A DNA stretch of 64,000 nucleotides from an uncultured Megasphaera sp. (GTDB lineage: Bacteria; Bacillota; Negativicutes; Veillonellales; Megasphaeraceae), in contig NZ_UQBH01000004.1 in the NCBI RefSeq assembly GCF_900539295.1, positions 62,001 to 126,000 on the forward strand, given 5' to 3'. The notes under the pieces were generated by a model. That model ran no database searches. It had not been told where the DNA came from and saw nothing but the letters and a program-made list of their open reading frames with translations. The position numbers and the translations under genes were made by a program. Positions 24,637-33,702 of this stretch are shown in pieces. Numbering within the stretch: the stretch's first letter is position 1; every line of letters begins with the position of its first letter.

Positions 24637-26385
24637 CTATCGAGCGTTAGCTGCGCCTCGGAAAATCGTGCCGCGGCTGGCATCAACCGTGACGACTTCG
24701 CCATTATTCAAGGTATCAGCAGCGTGTTCTGCACCGACGACGGTCGGAATGCCGAGGGTGATGGCAACGATGGCCGATTCACTCGTGAGGCCGGCTTCTT
24801 CAGATACGATGGCGCTGGCGCGTTTCATGTATTCTACAAAGTCAGCACGAGCTGCGCGGAGAACCAGGATGCAGCCATCGGTGAAGTTCTTCTTCAAGTC
24901 TTCCAGGGATTCGGCAACGCAGACTTTGCCGACAGCCGATTTACGGCCGATACCGGTACCGCGGAGGAGGACGTCACCGACGACCTGAACGCGGATCATA
25001 TTGGTAGAACCTGCTTTTGCAACGGGAACGCCTGCCGTCAGGACGACGAGGTCACCGGCTTTAATGAGGTCATTGTCGAGGGCTGCAAAGATAGCATTGT
25101 CGACAACAGCATCGGAATCAACGGCTTCTTTGCCGTTAATGGCCTGAACACCCCAGTTGAGCTGTAAGCGGCGGACGATAGCTTCGTGCGGAGATACAGC
25201 GACAATCGGGCAGTCCGGACGGAATTTAGAAATCATCTGGGCTGTGCCGCCGCGTTCGGTCGAAGCGATGATAGCCGAAGCGTGAAGGTCTTTTGCAATC
25301 TTAACGACAGCTTTACCGATGGATTCCGTCGTCGTTGCCGATTCAGAATCGTCATCTTCAAAAGGTCTCGACGTGAAGTTGCTTTCCGTGAAGGTAGCAA
25401 CGCGTGCCATGGTTTCAACAGCTTCTACCGGATAGAGACCGCCGGCCGTTTCACCACTGAGCATGATAGCATCGGTGCCGTCGATGATAGCATTGGCAAC
25501 GTCACTCGTTTCAGCACGGGTCGGGCGAGGGTTGTTGCACATCGATTCCAGCATCTGTGTGGCCGTGATGACCGGTTCGCCGGCTTCGTGGCATTTGCGG
25601 ATGAGGACTTTCTGGAGCATCGGAACTTCTTCAGCCGGAACTTCGACGCCGAGGTCACCGCGGGCTACCATGATGCCGTCGCTCATCTTGATGATTTCAT
25701 CGATATTGTTAACAGCGGCCTGACATTCAATCTTAGAGATGATTTTCATTTCGCTGTTGTGCTTTTCAAGGAGCTTGCGAATAGTGAGGACGTCTTTGCC
25801 GCGCTGAATGAAAGAAGCAGCGATGAGGTCCATGTTCATGCGGCAGCCAAATTCGATATCGGCAGCGTCCGTTTCAGAAACGGCCGGAAGGTTGATAGCG
25901 ATACCCGGTACGGCAACGCGCTTGCGGTCGCTCATCTTGCCGCTGTTGATGATTTTAGTATGAATATCTTCGCCTTCGACGTTGACGACTTCGAGGTTTA
26001 CCAAGCCGTCGGACAAGAGAATGTGGTCGCCGGGCTTAACGTCCTGCGGCAACTGTTTATAGTTCATAGAAGCGATGGTTTCATCGCCTACTACGTCACG
26101 AGCGGTCAACGTAAAATCATTGCCGGCTTCCATCATGATGGAGCCATTTTTAAATTTGCCCAAACGGATTTCCGGGCCTTTTGTGTCGAGGAGCAGAGCT
26201 ACGGGGATGCCCAATTTTTCGGAAGCAGCTCGAACCATGTCGATGCGCTGTTTATGTTCTTCATGAGACCCATGGGAGAAATTAAAACGGGCAACGTTCA
26301 TGCCGGCTTTAATCATCTTTTCAATAATTTCCGGAGTATTAGAACTGGGGCCTAAAGTGCAGACGATCTTGGTTTTTTTTAGCAT
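24637..26385 (-). CDS. pyk: Pyruvate kinase with C-terminal PEP-utilising-type domain
   Basis: A 582-residue enzyme that makes pyruvate and ATP from phosphoenolpyruvate. The N-terminal barrel starts KKTKIVCTLGPSS and has the catalytic-site motif SKIECQAAVNNIDEI with MVARGDLGVEV. A C-terminal extension of about 110 residues resembles the phosphohistidine domain of PEP synthase (GIPTVVGAEHAADTL). The His usual in GLTSHAA is Glu here (GLTSESA), so that domain is not a phosphocarrier. The start is ATG 26385, after AAAGGAG. A good promoter lies 100 bp upstream and paired direct repeats sit between. Confidence 0.95.
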   Translation of the reverse strand: MLKKTKIVCTLGPSSNTPEIIEKMIKAGMNVARFNFSHGSHEEHKQRIDMVRAASEKLGIPVALLLDTKGPEIRLGKFKNGSIMMEAGNDFTLTARDVVGDETIASMNYKQLPQDVKPGDHILLSDGLVNLEVVNVEGEDIHTKIINSGKMSDRKRVAVPGIAINLPAVSETDAADIEFGCRMNMDLIAASFIQRGKDVLTIRKLLEKHNSEMKIISKIECQAAVNNIDEIIKMSDGIMVARGDLGVEVPAEEVPMLQKVLIRKCHEAGEPVITATQMLESMCNNPRPTRAETSDVANAIIDGTDAIMLSGETAGGLYPVEAVETMARVATFTESNFTSRPFEDDDSESATTTESIGKAVVKIAKDLHASAIIASTERGGTAQMISKFRPDCPIVAVSPHEAIVRRLQLNWGVQAINGKEAVDSDAVVDNAIFAALDNDLIKAGDLVVLTAGVPVAKAGSTNMIRVQVVGDVLLRGTGIGRKSAVGKVCVAESLEDLKKNFTDGCILVLRAARADFVEYMKRASAIVSEEAGLTSESAIVAITLGIPTVVGAEHAADTLNNGEVVTVDASRGTIFRGAANAR

Positions 26386-26424
26386 ACAGATTTCTCCTTT
26401 TCTACTCACATAGACGTATTGATT

Positions 26425-26460
26425 TACGTTTTTGTTCCCAGTGGTACGATTTTTGTCCCA
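26425..26460 (-). promoter_or_regulatory. Tandem direct repeats in the pyk leader (CggR-like)
   Basis: Read on the minus strand, TGGGACAAAAATCGTA (26460-26445) and TGGGAACAAAAACGTA (26440-26425) are direct repeats with a 20-bp period, two helical turns. They lie downstream of the pyk promoter. CggR, a SorC-family repressor that senses fructose-1,6-bisphosphate, binds tandem GGGAC-containing repeats with a similar period. The identity of the binding protein is inference. Confidence 0.45.
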
Positions 26461-26492
26461 CCAGTGCAATATACGGCTATTGCTCACTTGCG

Positions 26493-26521
26493 ATTGTACC
26501 GTATTCCCCCAAATATTGCAA
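26493..26521 (-). promoter_or_regulatory. pyk promoter
   Basis: On the minus strand, TTGCAA (26521-26516) and TACAAT (26498-26493) are 17 bp apart. Leader length to the ATG is about 100 nt. Confidence 0.65.
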
Positions 26522-26524
26522 GAT

Positions 26525-26561
26525 AAAAAGAGGGGAGACTTTATAAATTCCCCCTCTTTTT
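26525..26561 (-). terminator. Terminator of the M13 peptidase gene
   Basis: AAAAAGAGGGG and CCCCTCTTTTT arms around a 15-base loop, 18 bp past the M13 stop. A/T runs flank both arms. Confidence 0.8.
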
Positions 26562-26579
26562 GTTATCTTTTTGTTAGAA

Positions 26580-28565
26580 TCACCACAAATGAACCCGTTG
26601 CTGCGGCGCCACGTACATCCCGTCGCCCGGTTGGACATCATAGGCCTTATAAAAGCCGTCGGTCGCCGCCAAGGCTCCGTTGACACGAGCTTCACCCAAA
26701 GGATGGGGATCGTTTTGAATCAAGTATAACAGCATCTGGTCGGTCAGCTTATTGGCAAAAATCGCTGCAAAGGAATGATAGATATCGCGCATGGCAGCGT
26801 CATCGCCCTTCGCCAATTCAGTTACGACCGACAATCCGCCGCAGTCGGCGATGGCTTCATTACTGACCAGCTTCCCGTTTTCATGGATGCCCTTGGCAAC
26901 GGTATAACCGTCATAGTAAGGGCCAAAGGCGGCGGCCAGCTTCCGGAATGCTTCGGCATCCTTTTTCGTCCACCAATTCTTCAATCGCCCTTCACTGTCG
27001 TATTTACTGCCATTGGGATCAAAGGCATGAGAGATTTCATGGCCGATGACGACGCCGATGCCGCCGAGGTTAGACCCGCGCGACGCCTTAGCATCATAGA
27101 AGGGAGGCTGGAGGATACCGGCCGGAATAGTAATGCTGTTGTTTTCCGGTATGTAGGCCGCATTGACGTCCTGCGGATCAAAAGCATACCACTTGTCTGG
27201 ATTGAAATTGGTCCCCAACAGGGCGTGAACCTGCTGCCGTTCCAAGACGCCGTTATGCATGATATTGGTCAATAAATCACCGCCGTCCTGAGGGGCAATG
27301 ACGTCGGGCATGCTTTCGATAATCGGTTTATCGTCCGCTGCCGGACCGCCGACGAAGACGCGCAGGCTGCTTAGTTTTTCAATGGCCTTGGCTCTCGTCT
27401 TGGGACTAAGCCAGTCGTTGGCTTCCAGCCGTAGTTTATAGATATCCCGAATTTCCCGAACCATGGACTTTACATCGTCGACGACAGCCGCCGAGGCATG
27501 ATTCTTCATGTAAATCTGGCCGACTTCATACGACAGCATGGACTGGACCATACGGCTGGCCGTTTCCTTATCGTCCCTGGCTTTAGCGATGCCGAAGCGC
27601 TGGAGCATATAGTTTCGCTGGAGGTCGCGCAGTTTGATATAGGAACTGGGGGCAAAACCGTTATACACCTGATAGACGGCATAACTCTTTAAGAGTTCTA
27701 AATTATCGTCTGTATAAAGGGCATCAAACTGCTGCAGATAATCGGGATCAGCCAAGAAAAACTGTGTTTCCTTATCAAGGGCAAGGCCGTTTAAAATCAC
27801 TTGGCCGCCCATATGAGGCATGAGCTTTTTCAGCTCGCCCTGCGATACCACCCGATTCTGAACGGTCACATCATTGCGCTCTTCGCTGGTCAAGAGATGG
27901 GGCCCCAGTTTTTGTTCCATGGCAAAGATAGCCTCGCTGTGTGCCGCAGCCTTATCCGGTGTTTCCCCTGCTTCTTCCAAAACATGGGCGACGTACTCCC
28001 GATAAGCCTTCCAGGCGCCGGGATGAGGTTCTTTCTCTAATTCATCCCGAGTAAAAGACGGCTCGCTCACGAGAATACGCGGGATATAGCGAAGGCCCGT
28101 CGGCAGGCGGTCCACCGTATAGCCGACGAAGACATCGGTACCTGTCTTTTCACTGACATTCTGAAGAGCCTTGGTAAGCTCCGTCAAGTTCGATGCCTGT
28201 TCAATCGGTGCCGTCAAGGCCTTCAGCTTCCCCGGAGCCGTTTCATTGCGTTTTTCATTATCGAGGGCACTGACATAGAGGTCGGCGATTTTCTGTTCCG
28301 GAGATCCTTTCGGATAGGTTCCCTGTTTTTCTGCTATGGCTTCCAACTCTTTCCTTAAGGCCTTTTTATTTTCTAAGGAGCGTTCCGAAAACCACGACCA
28401 TGAGGCCTCCGTCGGTTCTATTTTCTTTTCCTGCAAGACCCCGTGGTTGACAGCCTGATAAAAATTATCCTTCTCTGCCGGGGCTTCACTGGCATAAACT
28501 GCCCCGAAGCCCATGAGGCTCATCAATATGACGGCTGCCAGCTGTCTCTTTATACTGCCTTTCAT
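26580..28565 (-). CDS. Exported M13 family (neprilysin-like) metallopeptidase
   Basis: A 661-residue zinc endopeptidase (PepO/neprilysin family). A signal peptide covers residues 1-25 (KGSIKRQLAAVIL..., ending VYASE). The large N-terminal M13 domain is followed by the catalytic domain with VIGHEISHAFDPNG (HExxH), the Glu ligand in NEAIADCGG and the HPLGEARVNG segment. It most likely cleaves peptides outside the membrane. Length and motif order are normal. The ATG follows GAGGATGGAGAG. It is a single gene with its own terminator. Confidence 0.93.
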   Translation of the reverse strand: MKGSIKRQLAAVILMSLMGFGAVYASEAPAEKDNFYQAVNHGVLQEKKIEPTEASWSWFSERSLENKKALRKELEAIAEKQGTYPKGSPEQKIADLYVSALDNEKRNETAPGKLKALTAPIEQASNLTELTKALQNVSEKTGTDVFVGYTVDRLPTGLRYIPRILVSEPSFTRDELEKEPHPGAWKAYREYVAHVLEEAGETPDKAAAHSEAIFAMEQKLGPHLLTSEERNDVTVQNRVVSQGELKKLMPHMGGQVILNGLALDKETQFFLADPDYLQQFDALYTDDNLELLKSYAVYQVYNGFAPSSYIKLRDLQRNYMLQRFGIAKARDDKETASRMVQSMLSYEVGQIYMKNHASAAVVDDVKSMVREIRDIYKLRLEANDWLSPKTRAKAIEKLSSLRVFVGGPAADDKPIIESMPDVIAPQDGGDLLTNIMHNGVLERQQVHALLGTNFNPDKWYAFDPQDVNAAYIPENNSITIPAGILQPPFYDAKASRGSNLGGIGVVIGHEISHAFDPNGSKYDSEGRLKNWWTKKDAEAFRKLAAAFGPYYDGYTVAKGIHENGKLVSNEAIADCGGLSVVTELAKGDDAAMRDIYHSFAAIFANKLTDQMLLYLIQNDPHPLGEARVNGALAATDGFYKAYDVQPGDGMYVAPQQRVHLW

Positions 28566-28628
28566 AACTCTCCATCCTCTCCCAAAATATTACCCTTCAT
28601 CGGGCTGATGCTTGGTATATATTTGCCC

Positions 28629-29312
28629 TTATTTCAGTGCCGGATCGGCAACGCCGTTCGCCGCAAAGGCAGCCGCCCGGTCGCGGCAGGTTCCGCAGAC
28701 ACCGCACGGTTTATCGCCGCCTTCATAGCAGCTCCAGGTCAGTTCGTAGGGCGCCCCCAGACGCAGCCCTTCTTTCACGACGCCGGCCTTATTCAAGGAC
28801 AGGAGGGGCGCTTCTAAATGGCAGGTCCTTCCCGATCCTTCGTAAATGGCCGTGTTCATAGCCGTTTCAAATTCCGGCGTGCAGTCAGGATAGGCCCGTC
28901 CGGCAGCATCGTCGGCATGGGCTCCGTAATAGATCACTTCGGCGCCGACACTGACGGCAATGGCCGCGGCAAAAGACAAGAACAATCCGTTTCTAAACGG
29001 GACATACGTATCAACCGTCCCTTCTCCTCCTTTTTCTGCCAGTTGATTGGCGTAGGATTCAGCAGCGATTTCTTTATGGCTGCCCTGTAAGAGCGAGCTG
29101 TCACTTAAAGAAAAGGCCTGGGATAAATCGACTTCCCGATGAGCGACACCGTAATGAGCCGCAACCTTACGGGCCGATTCCAATTCTTTGGCGTGCTTCT
29201 GTCCATAATAGGACGTCAGGGCCAAGACATCTTCCTTCTTATATTTTTCCAATGCCATGGCCAGACACGTCGTAGAATCGACGCCGCCGCTGAGCAGTAC
29301 TACACATTTCAT
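28629..29312 (-). CDS. queC: 7-cyano-7-deazaguanine synthase
   Basis: A 227-residue PP-loop ATPase that makes preQ0 from 7-carboxy-7-deazaguanine and ammonia in queuosine synthesis. The PP-loop SGGVDST is at residues 8-14. The C-terminal zinc site is intact: CYEGGDKPCGVCGTCRDR. The strong ribosome binding site AGGAGG precedes the ATG. No queD, queE or queF gene is adjacent. The EamA gene ends 30 bp downstream of no visible promoter, so queC is probably transcribed from the EamA promoter. Confidence 0.93.
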   Translation of the reverse strand: MKCVVLLSGGVDSTTCLAMALEKYKKEDVLALTSYYGQKHAKELESARKVAAHYGVAHREVDLSQAFSLSDSSLLQGSHKEIAAESYANQLAEKGGEGTVDTYVPFRNGLFLSFAAAIAVSVGAEVIYYGAHADDAAGRAYPDCTPEFETAMNTAIYEGSGRTCHLEAPLLSLNKAGVVKEGLRLGAPYELTWSCYEGGDKPCGVCGTCRDRAAAFAANGVADPALK

Positions 29313-29342
29313 AAAATGCCTCCTAATCGATAACCATATTTA

Positions 29343-30224
29343 TCAATCTCTTTCAACCGCCGCCCGAGACGGCCGTCCCTGACGGACGATGCAGACGATG
29401 CCTGCCAAAATCATGACCATGCCGATGAGGGTCATAATCGTCAGCGGTTCATCCAGGACCAAGACACCGCTGATGACGCCGACGACGGGCACGCCTAGGA
29501 TGGCGATTGCCGCCTTGGCCGCTTCTATTTGGGTCAGCAGATAATTCCACATGAAAAAGGCCAGGGCCGAAGCCATGACGCCGTTATAGAGCAGACAGCC
29601 CACGGCCAGTGGCGTCCATTGAATGGTTCCGCTCTCCATGACGGCTGCCTGAATCCCCAAAGCCAAGGCGCCGACGAGCATCTGCCACGTCGTGTATTGA
29701 ATGAGATTACAGTCATTGGCCTTCATGCGCCGATCTTGAATCTTGACGATGATTCCCGCTGCCGCCCAGGCAGCTGCACCGACTAAAGTCAGGACAACGA
29801 GCGATAAATCGCCGCCGCTGTCGACATTCATGAGAAGGCACATACCGGCCATACTGACGATGATGCCGATCACCTTGCGCCGCGTCAAGTGTTCGCCCAA
29901 GAAGAAATGAGCCATCAGAGCCATCCATACGGGCATACTGTAATTGAGGACCGCTACCAGACCGGCCCCGAGGGTGACCATGCCGATTTGGATAGCCGCC
30001 GTATTGACGGCGATCTGCAAAAAGCCCGTAATGGCAATCCACGGCCAATAGCGACGCGGCGGTATCGGCAGTTTCAACCAAAAACAGACCGCCAGCAGGA
30101 CCAAGGCCCCGATAATGAATCGGTAGCAGGAAAAGGTAACCGGCGGAAAAAAGAGATTGGCTTCTTTCATGACGACCCAGTTGAAGCCCCAAACTAAGTA
30201 AATGGCAGCTAACAGCTTAATCAC
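29343..30224 (-). CDS. EamA (DMT superfamily) transporter
   Basis: A 293-residue membrane protein with about ten helices in two EamA repeats, the usual size for the RhaT/YdcZ-like drug/metabolite transporters. The N-terminal helix carries LVWGFNWVVMKEA; the second repeat ends with LVLDEPLTIMTLIGMVMILAG. The start is the GTG at 30224, because GGGAGGGAG sits 4-12 nt upstream; the ATG at 30239 lies before that site. The substrate is not predictable. queC follows 30 bp downstream. Confidence 0.82.
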   Translation of the reverse strand: MIKLLAAIYLVWGFNWVVMKEANLFFPPVTFSCYRFIIGALVLLAVCFWLKLPIPPRRYWPWIAITGFLQIAVNTAAIQIGMVTLGAGLVAVLNYSMPVWMALMAHFFLGEHLTRRKVIGIIVSMAGMCLLMNVDSGGDLSLVVLTLVGAAAWAAAGIIVKIQDRRMKANDCNLIQYTTWQMLVGALALGIQAAVMESGTIQWTPLAVGCLLYNGVMASALAFFMWNYLLTQIEAAKAAIAILGVPVVGVISGVLVLDEPLTIMTLIGMVMILAGIVCIVRQGRPSRAAVERD

Positions 30225-30339
30225 CGCACTCCCTCCCATGACAAGTATATCTCCATTATAACGGTTCGCACCGGATTTGTCGCGGCCGAAAGAGGAATGG
30301 CTCCGCCAAAAAGATCTCTATATAAATAAATTTAAATCA

Positions 30340-30945
30340 TTATATGGGCATTAACGTCGCGAGCGCCGTCATATCGTCCCGGCTGTCGATATCAAAAATC
30401 TCGGTCGTATCTGTCGGATAATAGACCCAGGCCCGACTTGACTGTATGAGCCGGCGGCCGCCCACATCACCGGAAAGGGCCAGAAGATCATCACGGCAGG
30501 ACGAGCGGAACAAAGCCGGACTACACCGCTTCCGACCATTATACATGCAGCCGACAGGTGCACCTTCGGCGATAAACTGACGCAAAAACAGAGAAACGGT
30601 CTGACTCGTCAAGAGTGGCTGATCAGCCGGAAAGAAGCCCCACACATCACAATCGGAATAGGCTCCCACGCCGACCCGAATAGAAGCGGCCATGCCTTCT
30701 TTCGCCTGATCGTTCCAAAGGACCTCGATATGAGCACCTCTACAGGCCTCAGCAATGGCGGCATGACCCGTGACGACGGTGACCGCGCAGGAAATCCCCG
30801 ACAACGGAAAAAAAGCCTGTGCCCCCTGACACAGGCTGGTAAGTCCGTAGGAATATAAAGGACGGCCGAAGACCGGAGCCGTTAATTTATTACTGCCGAA
30901 GCGTCGGCCAAAGCCTGACGCCATAAGGATTAACTGTATCTTCAC
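30340..30945 (-). CDS. mocA: MocA-like molybdenum cofactor nucleotidyltransferase (YgfJ-like)
   Basis: A 201-residue NTP transferase of the MobA/MocA superfamily. The nucleotide-binding loop ILMASGFGRRFGSNKL is at the N-terminus, with the Asp of GFFPADQPLLT in the middle. MocA adds CMP to molybdopterin to give the dinucleotide cofactor of xanthine dehydrogenase-type hydroxylases; E. coli YgfJ (MocA) lies in the equivalent cluster. It is the last gene of the eleven-gene molybdenum operon, with its start overlapping the yqeC stop by 4 nt. The choice of CTP rather than GTP is inferred from family and context. Confidence 0.8.
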   Translation of the reverse strand: MKIQLILMASGFGRRFGSNKLTAPVFGRPLYSYGLTSLCQGAQAFFPLSGISCAVTVVTGHAAIAEACRGAHIEVLWNDQAKEGMAASIRVGVGAYSDCDVWGFFPADQPLLTSQTVSLFLRQFIAEGAPVGCMYNGRKRCSPALFRSSCRDDLLALSGDVGGRRLIQSSRAWVYYPTDTTEIFDIDSRDDMTALATLMPI

Positions 30946-31601
30946 TGCAGGTTCCTCTCTTCCCTGTCATAGGCCGTAATGATTACCGGCCTCGACAGAC
31001 GCTGCCTGATTCGCTCGCCGCACTGACAAAGGGCGGCATCATCGGCTTGGTTGAGAATGACCGTCGTCTGAGCCTGAAAAGCCCCGATGCGGGCCAGGCA
31101 GCCCTTCTCAATGATGTCAGCCATGAGAGCTTCAGTAATGACCGTATCGGCGGCAAGATTCAATAATTCATGACGAAAACAGACCTCACCGGCAGGCTTT
31201 CCCAAGGCCGACAATCCGGCCAGGCAATAGACGGCATCCGTATTTCTTGGAATCACCGGCTCGTGATTCCCCATGACCTTTAAGGGCATCCGCCGCGATC
31301 CGTCGCCTTCTACCAACACAAGATCCGCTAATTCACACAGAGACCCGTAAACCTCGTCGCCGGGATAAGAAATTTTCCCGTTCTCCACCAGCGTGCCGAC
31401 GACGATGATGCCGTCCTGCCGCCACTGCGCCTGCCAGTCCGGCGTCAGGTCACCGGGGACAAAGCCCTGATCGGGCCGCATCATATGCGTCGTCGTGACG
31501 ACAGCTACCTTTTTCCCCCGGTCCCGTTCTTTCCGAGCCCGGGCAAAAATCGTCGTCGTCTTACCGCCGGCTCCGACATAGGTTTCTACACGGGCCGTCA
31601 T
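30942..31601 (-). CDS. yqeC: YqeC-family selenium-dependent hydroxylase maturation protein
   Basis: A 219-residue putative NTPase with the P-loop-like motif VGAGGKTTT at residues 9-17 and VVTTTHM shortly after. YqeC is linked by genome context to YqeB and to selenium-dependent molybdenum hydroxylases such as xanthine dehydrogenase; its reaction is not settled. It overlaps both neighbours by 4 nt, between xdhC and mocA. Its partner yqeB is 14 kb away in a second minus-strand unit next to xdh. Confidence 0.82.
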   Translation of the reverse strand: MTARVETYVGAGGKTTTIFARARKERDRGKKVAVVTTTHMMRPDQGFVPGDLTPDWQAQWRQDGIIVVGTLVENGKISYPGDEVYGSLCELADLVLVEGDGSRRMPLKVMGNHEPVIPRNTDAVYCLAGLSALGKPAGEVCFRHELLNLAADTVITEALMADIIEKGCLARIGAFQAQTTVILNQADDAALCQCGERIRQRLSRPVIITAYDREERNLQ

Positions 31602-32656
31602 AACGACTTGGGACGGTGTTTTTCCCGTCCTTCGCGCCGGGCCCGGACGGCAATCAGTTCGGCTGCGATACTGACGGCAATCTCAGCCGGAGTCTCAGCG
31701 GAAATAGCTAACCCGATAGGGCTGTAGCAGGCGTCGATATCAGCTTCCGAAAAGCCGTCGGCCAACAGCTTACTTTTGACGAAGGCTATTTTTCGGCGGC
31801 TTCCGATGACACCGAGATAATAGGGTTTGACGGCCAGCATCTGCCTCTGGACGTCGTAGTCCCCGTGGTGGCCTCGGGTCATGACGCAGACGTAATCGTC
31901 AGCGGTTATCCCAATTTCTTTCGGCAAACGCTGATAATCCACCTGATGGACGGCAACGGCATCGGGAAATAAATCGGAACTCGCAAATTCCGGCCGGTCG
32001 TCGGCAACGATGCAGGAAAAATCGATAAGGGAAAGGACCGGCACCAAGGCCTGAGCGACGTGGCCGCCGCCAAAAATGAAGACCCGTCCCGGCGAGGTCA
32101 AGACCTCATGATACAAAAGAGTGCCGTCTTCGACTTTCGTCATCCCGGCGGACTGACGGCGGCACCAACCGGCATCGACATCCTGTAAAGACGTCAGATT
32201 GCCGCAGCTGATGACCCCTGTTTCTGACACCAAGGCCATGCCCCAGTCATTTCCACGGCCGATATCGAAGGCCAGCCACGAGGCCTGCTTATTTTGAAAG
32301 GCCGCTATGATTTCCTTCACCACAGCCAACAAATCAGGCATATCAGGGTTGAGGTACTGGCAGAAAACCGTCAGCTCGCCGCCGCAGGCTGCATCGATAT
32401 CTTCGACGTCGTTAGGGTGGAGAATCAAGCGGCGAAAATCGGACCGACCGTCAGTCAGACGCTGTTTGCCGCATTCGACAGCCAAGTATTCCGGATAGCC
32501 GCCGCCGACAGTGCCGACCGTCGTCCCGTCGTCAAAGACGACCTGATGACTGCCGATGCCGCGCGGCGTCGAGCCTTTTCGGTCGACAACGGTCAAGAGG
32601 ACCGCCGCCCGTCCGGCCTTCAGCCGTTCATATAATGCTGTATATAACCGTTCCAT
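31598..32656 (-). CDS. xdhC: XdhC/CoxI family molybdenum hydroxylase maturation factor
   Basis: A 352-residue protein. The N-terminal XdhC_CoxI domain has RKGSTPRGIGSHQVV; the C-terminal Rossmann-type XdhC domain has IFGGGHVAQAL and VIGSRRKIAFV. XdhC proteins bind molybdenum cofactor and promote its sulfuration and insertion into xanthine dehydrogenase. The start is ATG 32656, 4-5 nt after AGGTGA; an in-frame GTG at 32665 overlaps the modC stop. Position between modC and yqeC ties cofactor supply to the purine hydroxylase. Confidence 0.87.
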   Translation of the reverse strand: MERLYTALYERLKAGRAAVLLTVVDRKGSTPRGIGSHQVVFDDGTTVGTVGGGYPEYLAVECGKQRLTDGRSDFRRLILHPNDVEDIDAACGGELTVFCQYLNPDMPDLLAVVKEIIAAFQNKQASWLAFDIGRGNDWGMALVSETGVISCGNLTSLQDVDAGWCRRQSAGMTKVEDGTLLYHEVLTSPGRVFIFGGGHVAQALVPVLSLIDFSCIVADDRPEFASSDLFPDAVAVHQVDYQRLPKEIGITADDYVCVMTRGHHGDYDVQRQMLAVKPYYLGVIGSRRKIAFVKSKLLADGFSEADIDACYSPIGLAISAETPAEIAVSIAAELIAVRARREGREKHRPKSL

Positions 32657-32661
32657 AGTAA

Positions 32662-33702
32662 TCACCTGTATAGCAGTAAAATATCGTCACCGCCAAGGCC
32701 GAGGCAGTCCGGCAGGGTATCGGGCCGATCTGTTTTGGCAAAGCGCCACCAAATGTCGGATGCCGCCTGATTCTGGCTGCGGTAACGGAATTTAACGATC
32801 CATTCAAAAGGTTGTTCAATCTCTTCCGTAATGACGACGGGCAGAGAATTCATGGGCTCACGGCCATGAAAAGCGTGGGCTCGGATGCCGATGGCGCAGA
32901 GGTCGTCACCGACAGGCCGTCCTCCCGTATGAAGGGTAACTTGCCAGTCAGGGACGAAAACCGATTCCGACCCGGCTTTTCGAGCGGAAACGATATTCTT
33001 GCAGCCCGTCAAAACAGCTGCCGCCTTGGACTGAGGATCGGCGAAGAGTTTCTTTGTCGGCCCGACAGCCGAAACCCGTCCGCCGTCGAGGACGGCAATG
33101 GACTGACAGAGCTGGTAGGCTTCATCACGGCTGTGAGTCACTAAGATGACATCCTTAGGAAATTCTTCCAAGAGAGACTTCAGTTCCGTAATGACCTTTT
33201 CCTTCAAATAGCTGTCCAAGGCACTGAAGGGTTCGTCCAATAGGAGAATATCCGGTTCGTTTACCAGAATTCGTGCCAAGGCCACGCGCTGCTGCTGACC
33301 GCCGGACAGTTCTGCCGGCTTCTGCCCTTCAAGGCCTGTAAGGCGCATGCGCTCCATCATGGCCCGGACCTGTTCTTTGGCCGCTTCTTTCCCGGCAGCA
33401 CGAACGCCGCAGCGAATATTCTCTTCGACGGTCATATTGGGGAACAAGGCGTAGTGCTGAAAAAGATAGCCTACCCGCCGGCGGGCTACGGGGACGTCGA
33501 TGCCCTGTTTGCGGTCAAACAAGGTTCGTTCACCGACGACGATGCGCCCGTCATCGGGCCGTTCAATCCCGGCTACACACTGCAGGGTCTTGCTCTTCCC
33601 GCAGCCCGAAGCGCCGAGGATGCCCAAGACGCCGCCTGTATGATGAAGCTCCACGTCGAGAGTAAAGGAGCCCCAGTCTTTATAGACAGAAATGTCAATC
33701 AT
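32662..33702 (-). CDS. modC: Molybdate ABC transporter ATP-binding protein
   Basis: A 346-residue ABC ATPase energising molybdate import. Walker A GASGCGKSKT is at residues 30-39, the signature LSGGQQQRVALARIL in the middle, then Walker B LLLDEPFSALD. The C-terminal 100 residues hold a molybdate-binding-type regulatory (TOBE/MOP-like) region. It overlaps modB by 4 nt in ATGA and the XdhC reading frame at its end. Confidence 0.93.
   Translation of the reverse strand: MIDISVYKDWGSFTLDVELHHTGGVLGILGASGCGKSKTLQCVAGIERPDDGRIVVGERTLFDRKQGIDVPVARRRVGYLFQHYALFPNMTVEENIRCGVRAAGKEAAKEQVRAMMERMRLTGLEGQKPAELSGGQQQRVALARILVNEPDILLLDEPFSALDSYLKEKVITELKSLLEEFPKDVILVTHSRDEAYQLCQSIAVLDGGRVSAVGPTKKLFADPQSKAAAVLTGCKNIVSARKAGSESVFVPDWQVTLHTGGRPVGDDLCAIGIRAHAFHGREPMNSLPVVITEEIEQPFEWIVKFRYRSQNQAASDIWWRFAKTDRPDTLPDCLGLGGDDILLLYR

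Noticed and set aside
24637..24990. Functional phosphohistidine domain at the C-terminus of pyruvate kinase
   Set aside because: The catalytic His of the GLTSHAA motif is Glu, as expected of a non-phosphorylated structural domain.
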